From assembly GCA_026414605.1 (NCBI GenBank), contig JAOAIP010000037.1, positions 18,374-82,373 of the forward strand: 64,000 nt of DNA, written 5' to 3'. A program made the translations under genes and the position numbers. How positions within the stretch are numbered: the first letter of the stretch is position 1; the number at the start of each line of letters is the position of its first letter. The notes beneath the pieces are model-generated. The model saw nothing but the letters and a program-made list of their open reading frames with translations. It had not been told where the DNA came from and searched no databases. The stretch comes from Bacteroidia bacterium (GTDB lineage: Bacteria; Bacteroidota; Bacteroidia; B-17B0; Aurantibacillaceae). Below, one piece after another: positions 56,540 to 64,000 of this stretch.

Positions 56540-59500
56540 ATGAAAAGAATAAAATTATTTGCAGGATTGATACTTGCAATTTTAAGTTTTAGTAATGTAA
56601 TTAAAGCACAAGTAAATGAGAATAAAATCACAGATGATTCTTTAGAAAAGAAATTTTCTTTTGTGAATTATAAATTTGATGCAGATTCTCTTAAAGGTTT
56701 TGATTGGGAAAATGCTAAAAGAATAGCAGAACAAGAAAATTTACAAGGTTTTGAGTATAAATTTTTTATGTATAATATGAAAAGATCGTTCGTCAATGAA
56801 AAATATCATTTGTACAATAAGTATAGTGTTCAAAAAAATGTAGGGAATCAAACGATTCAAACAGCCGCTTGCAATAATGAAGATTTTGAGATGGGAAATT
56901 TTACAGGATGGAATGTGAGTAGTAATGCGCCCTATTTAGTTAAAACAACACCATTTAATGATCCTGTTGTAGGTCCTATTCCAAATTCACCACTTGGGGG
57001 AACTCAAATTGCACAATTAAATGACTTAGCAGGTGGGTATAAAACTACAACTATTTCAAAAACTTTTGTAGTAGGTTCCTCCAATACTTTTTTTCAAGTT
57101 GCTTTTTTAGCCGTACTAGAAGATCCGGGACATGATTGCGACTGCCAACCAAGGTTTACTCTACAAGTTGCAGTTAATGGAAATCCTTTGGGATGTCCAA
57201 ATTTTAATATCGTTGCAGGACCGTGCTCAAATTATGGTTGTCCTCAATGGGTAAATGCTGGTGGGACCGTATATAATCCAACTTGGCAAGTAGCAACATT
57301 AGATTTAACCCCTTATATGGGACAAAATGTTACAATTACTATTTCTGCAGTAGATTGTTGTGCTGGTGGTCACGGTGGAATGGCATATGTAGATGCTTTA
57401 TGTGGGGATAATACTATAACAAATCAAGTTCTGAATAATTGTGGTCCTACTGCTACGGTTACTGCTTTGCCAATGCAAGGTAATTATAATTGGAATGGAC
57501 CTTCTGGCAGTGGTATTTCAAATTATACGGGATCTACATTTACTACTAATGTTCCTGGTACTTATACCTTAACCATTAGTGGTCCCTGTTATTGTGCTCC
57601 ATTGGTAAAAACCGTTCAGGTAAATTTAATACCTCTTCCATTAACGGGGGTTAGTGTTGCTAAAAATTGTAGAACATTTACTATCACTAATTCAGGGGAT
57701 CCTGCACCATCTGTTCAATCCTATACAATTACTGGTGCAACCCCATCTACCTTTACAACGACTTCTCCAACCAGTGTGGTCAACTTTGCTAATGGGGGTA
57801 ATTATACGCTTTATCAGATGATAGATAATGGTACTTGTAAAGGTACCTATTCTACCACTTTGTTAGTGCCATTTGACCCTATTTTAAGCATATCCAATAC
57901 TTCTGTTTCTTGCAATGGTTATTCGGATGGAAGTATTTTATCGAGTGCTAATAATGGAACGAATCCTTATAGTTTTAGCATTTCTCCATCTATGGGTACA
58001 GGAAATGTTAGTGATAATAATTACATAGTTAATAATCTTCCCGCGGGAAATTACACTATTAATGTAGTAGATGGTGCAGGATGTCAATCATTTACTACAA
58101 CAAGTATTATTGAACCACCACCTATTACTTTGTCTGTTTCATCCACTCCTGCAAGTTGTTTTAATTTTAGTGATGGATCAGCATCTGTTCAAGCCAGTGG
58201 GGGAACGGGTAATTTTGTGTATTATGAATGGCAACCTTATGGTGGGGCGGGGTCTAATATGAGTACAGCCAATTATTTAATGGCAGGTAATTATACTGTT
58301 GAAGTGATGGATAATAACAATTGTATTTCTACTACTACTGTACAGGTAACACAACCCCCGGCTATCTCAGTATCAGTTGTCTCTAATAGTATTACGTGTT
58401 ACAATGGTTCTAATGGAAGTGCCACTGTAACTGCATCAGGAGGAACTGGTCCTTTTACTTATAGTTGGAATCCAAATTTGTCTAACTCAAATGTATTGTC
58501 CAATGCACCTTATAATACTTACACTTGTACAATCATTGACAATAACGGATGTTCTAAAATAGAGTATATCCCTATCAATCAGCCACAACAAGTGAAGTTT
58601 CAATTTTCTGTCGTACCAGATAGATGCCAGCAAAACAATGGAATGATATTTAGCACCATTCAAGGAGGGGTGCAACCCTATCAGTATCAGTGGAGCACGG
58701 GAGCAATAAATACAACGAGTATTACAGGATTAACAGGAAATCAAATATATACACTTACTATTACGGATGCTAACAATTGTGTTTATAGTGATACCGTTTT
58801 TGTTCCATCTCCTTCTACACCTATGATTACATCTATGACTTTTACGCCTCCATTATGTAATGGCGGAAATAATGGTATTGTAGCGGCTACATTTACAAAT
58901 GGGACGGATCCTTATTATGTGGAGTGGTTGCCTTATCATAACACGGATACCATTGTTTATGGCGTATCGGCAGGGACTTATACTTTTGTAGTAACGGATT
59001 ATTACGGTTGTACCACATCATCTGTTATAACTGTTACTCAACCTGCACCATTGGGTATTGTTACCACGCCTGATCAAACGATTTGTTATGGAAATAGCAT
59101 TAATTTATTTGCTGCTGCCTATAATGGTACTGCACCTTATCAGTATTATTGGGATGCCAATAGTGGATTAAGTGGGGCAGGACCGCATACTGTGAGCAAT
59201 TTAACGACTACTACAACATACACAGTATTTGCAGTAGATACCAATGGTTGTAAGACACCTCAAAAAGTAATCACAATTATCGTTAAGCCCCCGTTAAAAC
59301 TTAAAGATGATACCGTATGGATTTGCAGTGAAAGTCAATACACATTACATCCTTATATCGTTTCGCCAGGAAATAATGGCAATTATCAATGGTTTTGGAA
59401 TACGGGGTCTAATACACAAGATATAGTTATTACAGGCGATTACAATAATCAACCACAAATTTTTAGTGTATATGTAGATGATGGTTGTACTAATCCGGGA

Positions 59501-60337
59501 GATACAGGTTATTTTGTAGTGAATGTATATCCTAAACCAAGAGGGAATTTTTCTGCTGATATTCGCCAAGGATGTCCGCCTTTAATTGTAACATTTACTG
59601 CTCAATCTACAGGAAGTAATGATAATTATTTTTGGAATTTTGGAAATGGAAATACCATTGGAGGAAATAATGTTTCTACCACTTATGAAGGTGTAGGTTT
59701 TTATCCTGTAAGTATTTATATTACCAATCAATATGGTTGTAAATGGGATACTACTATTCAAGATTATATCCAAGTATATCCTACGCCAATTGCAGATTTT
59801 GAACCCTATCCTTCCATTACTACTATGGATAATCCTTTAATCAATTTTACTAATCTTTCAGCAAATGCAGATACTTATCAATGGTATTTTGGTGATCCTT
59901 ATAGCACTAATAACATCTCAACAGAAACACATCCATATCATATCTATGAATTAGCAGGGGATTATGAAGTTTATTTAATTGCTAAAAATAACTATGGATG
60001 TGAATCTATGACTAAAAAGAAAGTAAGAATTGACCCCATTTATAGATTATATATCCCAAATGTATTTACACCTGATGGAAATGGCTTAAATGATGTATTT
60101 AATGTAAAAGGTATAGGTATTGATGATAAAAATTTTTTAATGATTATATTTGATAGATGGGGAGAAAAAGTATATCAAACGAATGATTTGTATAAAGGTT
60201 GGGATGGTACTGTAAAACATGGTGGAAAAGCCAAGCAAGATGTATATGTCTATAAAATATACACTCAAGATATGAAGGGCAATAAGTACGAATACACAGG
60301 ACACGTAACTTGCTTGCCAGGAGTTGAAAAAGATTAA
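56540..60337 (+). CDS. Giant surface protein with SprB repeats, PKD-like domains and T9SS type B C-terminus
   Basis: The 1265-residue protein has a signal peptide (to about 24, IKAQ). Its N-terminal domain (about 112-280) matches the 41929 protein: EDFEMGNFTGW, and DLTPYMGQNVTITISAVDCCAGGHGGMAYVDALC. SprB-type repeats follow (SVSCNGYSDGSIL, PASCFNFSDGSASV, SITCYNGSNGSATV). The last 300 residues parallel the 52638 protein: CPPLIVTFTAQSTGSND, then IADFEPYPSIT, then IPNVFTPDGNGLNDVF to GHVTCL, the type B sorting domain. So it is a mosaic of its two neighbours. It starts 71 nt after the 52638 gene and may share its transcript. Ligand unknown. Confidence 0.9.
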   Translation: MKRIKLFAGLILAILSFSNVIKAQVNENKITDDSLEKKFSFVNYKFDADSLKGFDWENAKRIAEQENLQGFEYKFFMYNMKRSFVNEKYHLYNKYSVQKNVGNQTIQTAACNNEDFEMGNFTGWNVSSNAPYLVKTTPFNDPVVGPIPNSPLGGTQIAQLNDLAGGYKTTTISKTFVVGSSNTFFQVAFLAVLEDPGHDCDCQPRFTLQVAVNGNPLGCPNFNIVAGPCSNYGCPQWVNAGGTVYNPTWQVATLDLTPYMGQNVTITISAVDCCAGGHGGMAYVDALCGDNTITNQVLNNCGPTATVTALPMQGNYNWNGPSGSGISNYTGSTFTTNVPGTYTLTISGPCYCAPLVKTVQVNLIPLPLTGVSVAKNCRTFTITNSGDPAPSVQSYTITGATPSTFTTTSPTSVVNFANGGNYTLYQMIDNGTCKGTYSTTLLVPFDPILSISNTSVSCNGYSDGSILSSANNGTNPYSFSISPSMGTGNVSDNNYIVNNLPAGNYTINVVDGAGCQSFTTTSIIEPPPITLSVSSTPASCFNFSDGSASVQASGGTGNFVYYEWQPYGGAGSNMSTANYLMAGNYTVEVMDNNNCISTTTVQVTQPPAISVSVVSNSITCYNGSNGSATVTASGGTGPFTYSWNPNLSNSNVLSNAPYNTYTCTIIDNNGCSKIEYIPINQPQQVKFQFSVVPDRCQQNNGMIFSTIQGGVQPYQYQWSTGAINTTSITGLTGNQIYTLTITDANNCVYSDTVFVPSPSTPMITSMTFTPPLCNGGNNGIVAATFTNGTDPYYVEWLPYHNTDTIVYGVSAGTYTFVVTDYYGCTTSSVITVTQPAPLGIVTTPDQTICYGNSINLFAAAYNGTAPYQYYWDANSGLSGAGPHTVSNLTTTTTYTVFAVDTNGCKTPQKVITIIVKPPLKLKDDTVWICSESQYTLHPYIVSPGNNGNYQWFWNTGSNTQDIVITGDYNNQPQIFSVYVDDGCTNPGDTGYFVVNVYPKPRGNFSADIRQGCPPLIVTFTAQSTGSNDNYFWNFGNGNTIGGNNVSTTYEGVGFYPVSIYITNQYGCKWDTTIQDYIQVYPTPIADFEPYPSITTMDNPLINFTNLSANADTYQWYFGDPYSTNNISTETHPYHIYELAGDYEVYLIAKNNYGCESMTKKKVRIDPIYRLYIPNVFTPDGNGLNDVFNVKGIGIDDKNFLMIIFDRWGEKVYQTNDLYKGWDGTVKHGGKAKQDVYVYKIYTQDMKGNKYEYTGHVTCLPGVEKD

Positions 60338-60388
60338 TAGGTATTAGAAATACAAGAAGGTTATTTTTAAGAATGATGAGAAGTATCT

Positions 60389-61738
60389 TTAAACGTATTG
60401 ATTTATCATTTTTACATCTTGCAAAATATCTACACTAATACTTTGTCTTTTATCATCCCATGCTTTTAATACAACAGGAGTTATTTTCCCTGCTATGTCA
60501 GATTGATAGGGTGCTGAAACTTTGATATAATTTTCGGTAAATCCAAACATTAAGCCATTCTTTTCTGTGTCTTCCCACAATACATATTTTGTTTTGCCTA
60601 TATTTTGTTCGTAAAAATAATGTTGCTTTTTTTGTGATAATTGTCGTAAAATTGAATTTCTTTCTTTGCGAATGTGCATTGGAACTTTGTTGGGCAAGGT
60701 TTCTGCAAGTGTATTTTTTCTTTCACTGTAAGTAAATACATGGAAATAAGAAACATTTAATGACTTTAAAAATTCTAATGTTTCATTAAACAAATCGTCT
60801 GTTTCGCCAGGAAATCCTACAATAACGTCTACGCCTATGCAAGCATCAGGAATGAGGGATTTAATTTTTTCAACTCTTTGAGCATAAAGTTCTCTTTTGT
60901 ACCTTCTTTGCATTTTGGCTAATATCGTATTGCTTCCTGATTGAAGTGGAATGTGAAAATGTGGAGCAATAATTTTGGACTGTGCTGCTAATTCAATAAT
61001 TTCATCACTTAATAGATTGGGCTCTATGGAGGATATTCTCAAGCGAAAGGGTCTATCAATTTTTTCTATTTCTTGTAATAATTGATAAAAAGTAAAACTT
61101 CTTTTCTTTCTTTGATTGAGATGAGATATTTCAGTAAAACCAACATCGCCGATATTAACACCTGTGAGGACAATTTCTTTTATATTTTTATTTAAAATTT
61201 GATGAATGTTTTGAATGATATTTTTAATAGTATCACTACGGCTTTCTCCACGTGCTAATGGAATAGTGCAATAAGAACAAGTATAATCACAACCATCTTG
61301 GATTTTTAAGAAACTTCTTGTTCTATCGCCAAAAGAATAAGAGGCATTAAAATGATAAGTATTTTCTATATCGCTATAAAAAGCATGTGCTTCTTCATCT
61401 TCAAGGTATTTTAAGTAATCCAGAATTTTAAATTTTTCATTTGCACCCAGTACTAATTTTACCCCTTCAATATTTAATATCTCTTGTGGTTTGAGTTGGG
61501 CATAACAACCAATGACAATAATTTTGCAATTAGGATTTTTTTGAAGTGCTTTTTTTACAATGCTACGACATTCTTTGTCGGCATTTTCTGTAACGCTACA
61601 CGTGTTGATTACAGAAATATCAGCCGGTTCATCAAATTCTACTACTTGATAATTTTGGGCTATAAATGTTTTTGCAATGGTAGATGTTTCTGCAAAATTT
61701 AATTTACAACCAAGTGTATAAAAGGAGACCTTTTTCAT
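60389..61738 (-). CDS. mtaB: tRNA t6A37 methylthiotransferase MtaB
   Basis: MtaB converts t6A37 to ms2t6A37 in tRNAs reading ANN codons. The 449-residue protein has the UPF0004 domain with cluster Cys C11, C47 and C78. The radical SAM motif CDYTCSYC (C150, C154, C157) follows, then TIPLARGESRSD, LTGVNIGDVG, the ISSIEPNLLSDE and HIPLQSGS strands, and a C-terminal TRAM domain region. The order and length match MtaB more than MiaB or RimO. It converges with the adhesin gene at 60337. Confidence 0.93.
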   Translation of the reverse strand: MKKVSFYTLGCKLNFAETSTIAKTFIAQNYQVVEFDEPADISVINTCSVTENADKECRSIVKKALQKNPNCKIIVIGCYAQLKPQEILNIEGVKLVLGANEKFKILDYLKYLEDEEAHAFYSDIENTYHFNASYSFGDRTRSFLKIQDGCDYTCSYCTIPLARGESRSDTIKNIIQNIHQILNKNIKEIVLTGVNIGDVGFTEISHLNQRKKRSFTFYQLLQEIEKIDRPFRLRISSIEPNLLSDEIIELAAQSKIIAPHFHIPLQSGSNTILAKMQRRYKRELYAQRVEKIKSLIPDACIGVDVIVGFPGETDDLFNETLEFLKSLNVSYFHVFTYSERKNTLAETLPNKVPMHIRKERNSILRQLSQKKQHYFYEQNIGKTKYVLWEDTEKNGLMFGFTENYIKVSAPYQSDIAGKITPVVLKAWDDKRQSISVDILQDVKMINQYV

Positions 61739-61762
61739 CGTGTATAAATTTCTAAAAGATTG

Positions 61763-62425
61763 TTACATTTCACTTTTTACCTCCTTTACTACATCGGGTA
61801 ATAATTTTTTTAATAATGCTTCTATGCCGGCTTTGAGAGTAAGTGTGCTGCTGGGACAACCATGACAAGCACCACGCATTTTTAAGTATACAATACCATC
61901 TTTGTATGCTTCAAATGTAATAAAACCTCCATCTTGCGAAACTGCTGGTAAAATGTATTCATTGAGAATGTCTATAATTTTTTGTTCTATTTCTGATTGA
62001 GGCAAATTATGCTGAACGGCAATATCTTCTATATCTGATGTAGAACTTTTAGGTGTATGATTTTCATTAGAAATAAGATATTCTTTAATTAAATCGTGAT
62101 TAATGACTTGTTTTCCCGAATAAATGTATTCATAAATATAATCTCTCAATTCAAGGAGAATATCATCCCAAGAAACAAAAGGTTGTTTGGTGATGCTAAT
62201 ATAATTATCTGCAATTAAAATTGACTTGATAAAAGGAAATGCAAAGAGTGCTTTTGCAATTGGAGATATTTCTGTATTTTTTTGTGTTTCAAAAGATAAG
62301 ACCTGTCCCGATGGTAAAAACAAATGATTGGTAATAAATTTAATTGTTTCAGGATTAGGTGTTTGTTCCATTATAATGTTCAATGGTGTTTTTACTTCGT
62401 TCATAAATTTTTGTTCTTGTTGCAA
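61763..62425 (-). CDS. NifU/Nfu family iron-sulfur carrier
   Basis: A 220-residue protein with an N-terminal Nfu_N domain (MEQTPNPETIKFITNHLF, around residue 20). The C-terminal NifU domain (about 145-220) has CHGC at C187 and C190 that hold a transient Fe-S cluster. NfuA-like carriers deliver clusters to targets such as radical SAM enzymes; MtaB is encoded next door. The first ATG is used; internal ATGs at codons 8 and 19 are also possible starts. It lies 24 nt before mtaB, so they may form one transcript. Confidence 0.88.
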   Translation of the reverse strand: MQQEQKFMNEVKTPLNIIMEQTPNPETIKFITNHLFLPSGQVLSFETQKNTEISPIAKALFAFPFIKSILIADNYISITKQPFVSWDDILLELRDYIYEYIYSGKQVINHDLIKEYLISNENHTPKSSTSDIEDIAVQHNLPQSEIEQKIIDILNEYILPAVSQDGGFITFEAYKDGIVYLKMRGACHGCPSSTLTLKAGIEALLKKLLPDVVKEVKSEM

Positions 62426-62485
62426 AGATACAGAATTTAATTTGAGGAATAAGGACTTGAATATATTTGAAGGATTTAAAAAATA

Positions 62486-63826
62486 TTAAATACGAACATG
62501 CGTTCTGACAGAAAACACGTGCACCGGACCTGCTCTGTCTTTGTTATAGCCGGGATTCAGAATAAACTGATAATCCAGCGTCAGGTAAAAAGTATTTTTC
62601 TTAATGGCAATTTTATAAAAACTTTCCACAATGTGCTCGGGTGCATAATTCAGATTCCCATCTCCCAGCATAAATCCAAGCCCCCCGTGTTTTAAATAAT
62701 TTCTGTGTGGTTCAGATATACCATTAAGTGCATACGCAACAGAAAAATTATCATCTGAATTTTTCAGGATGTTATGAATGCTGATTCCTGCTGAAAGAGC
62801 ATGGTCAATCTCGGTAAATACCCATGTTTCGTTTATTCCATCATTCCAACTCAATTTCAAAAAACATCCTGTGTTGGAACTAAGATATTGTTCAGCATTG
62901 AGAACTACTCCGTATTTTGTTCGTCCATACTGACGTGTGTTTGTAATATCAGGATTGAAAGGATTTTGCAAGACAGCTAAGTCATAATTTCCCATTCGTG
63001 TTGTTGTGTAAAATCCCAATAAGCGAAGGGTTCCCGGCTGATGAAACAAATGGTAATTAAATACATTTTCAAAAGTAATGCTGTGGGCTTTGGTGATATT
63101 TTCGTCCATTACATTTCCGTTTGCAGTTGTCGGAACCATAGAAATTCCTGCACGGCATTCGTATTTTTTTGAAAAATATTCTATTACAGCACTGGGTGTA
63201 TAGCCACGGGTATTGGCAGGATAATCCCATGCCGCACTGCTCATCAGTGCCCAGTTCATAAATTCCGTTCTCGGGTCGTGTGCAAAACTATTATCATCAA
63301 AATAATCAGCAATAGAAATTTTTCCAATAACTATGTTGATATAACGGTCGGGCAAAAATTCAGACAATTGATTAAAATCTTCGTTTTTGAAATGGTCAAT
63401 ATCTTTTGGAATTTCTTTGGTATCATCAGAATAAATCGGAAGAACCTGTTGAATAAATCCACGGGCAAGATAAATGGCGGGCTTGGGGTTACCGATTCGA
63501 AAGGTCTCGCCATTTGTAGCGCCGGCAATACCAAGCGTTTGGGACAATCCCTCACCTCCGGCTAATTCCGGATTGACAAACACTGATGCGTTTTTCCACA
63601 AACGAAGCCCCGCATAAAATGTGGCTGTTACAGAAATTCTGTTTTCTTCTTCTGTAGATAAACTATTGATGCCGCTGTATTTTGCTGAAAATCCGGGTTT
63701 ATATTGATTGACTATGGTATTTTGAAAATGCAAAGAATACGGACGAGTTTTGAAGGTGTTGGTGTCAATGGGTGTTTGGGCAATTAGATATTGAAAAAGG
63801 ATAAAGCCATTAAGAAAAAGTTTCAT
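62486..63826 (-). CDS. OprB-like carbohydrate porin
   Basis: The 446-residue outer-membrane protein has a signal peptide (to about residue 16, LIAQ) and a porin-like domain resembling OprB/carbohydrate-selective porins. It shows SLHFQNTIVNQYKPGFSAKYSGINSL, then ATFYAGLRLWKNASVFVNPELAGGEGLS, then GRTKYGVVLNAEQYLSS and the closing YLTLDYQFILNPGYNKDRAGPVHVFSVRTHVRI strand. The substrate is unknown. Base use is less AT-rich than its neighbours, with more C-ending codons, so recent transfer is possible. The upstream region shares the palindrome promoter layout of the redox cluster at 14-16 kb. Confidence 0.82.
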   Translation of the reverse strand: MKLFLNGFILFQYLIAQTPIDTNTFKTRPYSLHFQNTIVNQYKPGFSAKYSGINSLSTEEENRISVTATFYAGLRLWKNASVFVNPELAGGEGLSQTLGIAGATNGETFRIGNPKPAIYLARGFIQQVLPIYSDDTKEIPKDIDHFKNEDFNQLSEFLPDRYINIVIGKISIADYFDDNSFAHDPRTEFMNWALMSSAAWDYPANTRGYTPSAVIEYFSKKYECRAGISMVPTTANGNVMDENITKAHSITFENVFNYHLFHQPGTLRLLGFYTTTRMGNYDLAVLQNPFNPDITNTRQYGRTKYGVVLNAEQYLSSNTGCFLKLSWNDGINETWVFTEIDHALSAGISIHNILKNSDDNFSVAYALNGISEPHRNYLKHGGLGFMLGDGNLNYAPEHIVESFYKIAIKKNTFYLTLDYQFILNPGYNKDRAGPVHVFSVRTHVRI

Positions 63827-63840
63827 TTATTTTTTACCCG

Positions 63841-63912
63841 CAAATGTATGTGAAATTATCCACTATTGTCCAAAATATTTTTCAATAAAAATTTAAGCTA
63901 TTGATTATCAAT
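63841..63912 (-). promoter_or_regulatory. Promoter C with shared palindrome (OprB-like porin)
   Basis: On the minus strand: ATTGATNATCAAT (63912-63900), ACAATAGT (63869-63862) and TACATTTG (63848-63841). ACAATAGT to -7 box is 21 nt, as in promoter B, and the palindrome lies 37 nt upstream of ACAATAGT, as in promoter A. The palindrome is the centre of a 39-bp inverted repeat, 63887-63925, with 19-bp arms and one mismatch. Confidence 0.6.
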
Positions 63913-64000
63913 AACTTAAATTTTTATTTTTCTGATTTTTAAAACATACTCCCCCCCTTTCAACCACTCTCAAATAAACTTAATTGCAATTCTCTATTAT

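Overview
The window reads as a chromosomal segment of an AT-rich Bacteroidota bacterium. The evidence is type IX secretion (T9SS) sorting domains of both the type A and gliding-associated type B kinds, PKD and SprB-repeat surface proteins, Bacteroidota-type promoters (TTG/TTTG near -33 and TAnnTTTG near -7), an ileS gene followed by a DksA-like gene, and families such as DUF5689 and DUF5777. LPS genes (rfaE2, kdsA) imply a Gram-negative envelope. The sequence does not fix a genus. No phage, transposase, CRISPR array or rRNA is visible; one tRNA-Ser(GGA) is present.

Layout. 1-916: truncated thiL. 1250-6863: three-gene SMC-like condensin operon of the MksBEF/Wadjet JetABC type, with no JetD nuclease. 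7163-9017: panD, a flippase-like membrane protein and rfaE2. 9020-10578: a type II restriction-modification pair whose endonuclease gene begins 2 nt after rfaE2. 10619-13680: carA, folD, tRNA-Ser and a 3-hydroxybutyrate dehydrogenase. 13964-20451: an exported redox cluster with CxxCH proteins, a predicted haem plus two-copper monooxygenase fusion, two YceI paralogs, a Kelch lipoprotein and a DUF5777 barrel. 20555-28567: nnr, a WG-repeat protein, queE, a TPR protein, an FkbM methyltransferase and a GT4 glycosyltransferase. 28675-32857: lipoproteins, REP-like hairpin clusters and a glycine-rich surface gene broken by one in-frame TGA. 32931-41692: DksA-like gene, ileS, an unknown membrane-anchored protein, rnhB and kdsA. 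41929-60337: three giant T9SS surface proteins (each about 1270 aa) around an acyl-CoA carboxylase, small lipoproteins and an AlgI/AlgX-like O-acetylation pair. 60389-63826: mtaB, a NifU-like protein and an OprB-like porin.

How the genes may work together. The exported cluster at 14-20 kb looks like a periplasmic or cell-surface electron-transfer or oxidation module. Two of its genes, and the distant porin at 63 kb, share one upstream layout: a palindrome close to ATTGATNATCAAT, then ACAATAGT, then TAnnTTTG, with nearly fixed spacing. This suggests a small regulon and is the most original observation here. The giant adhesins flanking the O-acetylation pair suggest a cell-surface or matrix region. 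Long intergenic gaps carry short palindromic repeats of several families, one of which (24981-25141) has a nested MITE-like structure.
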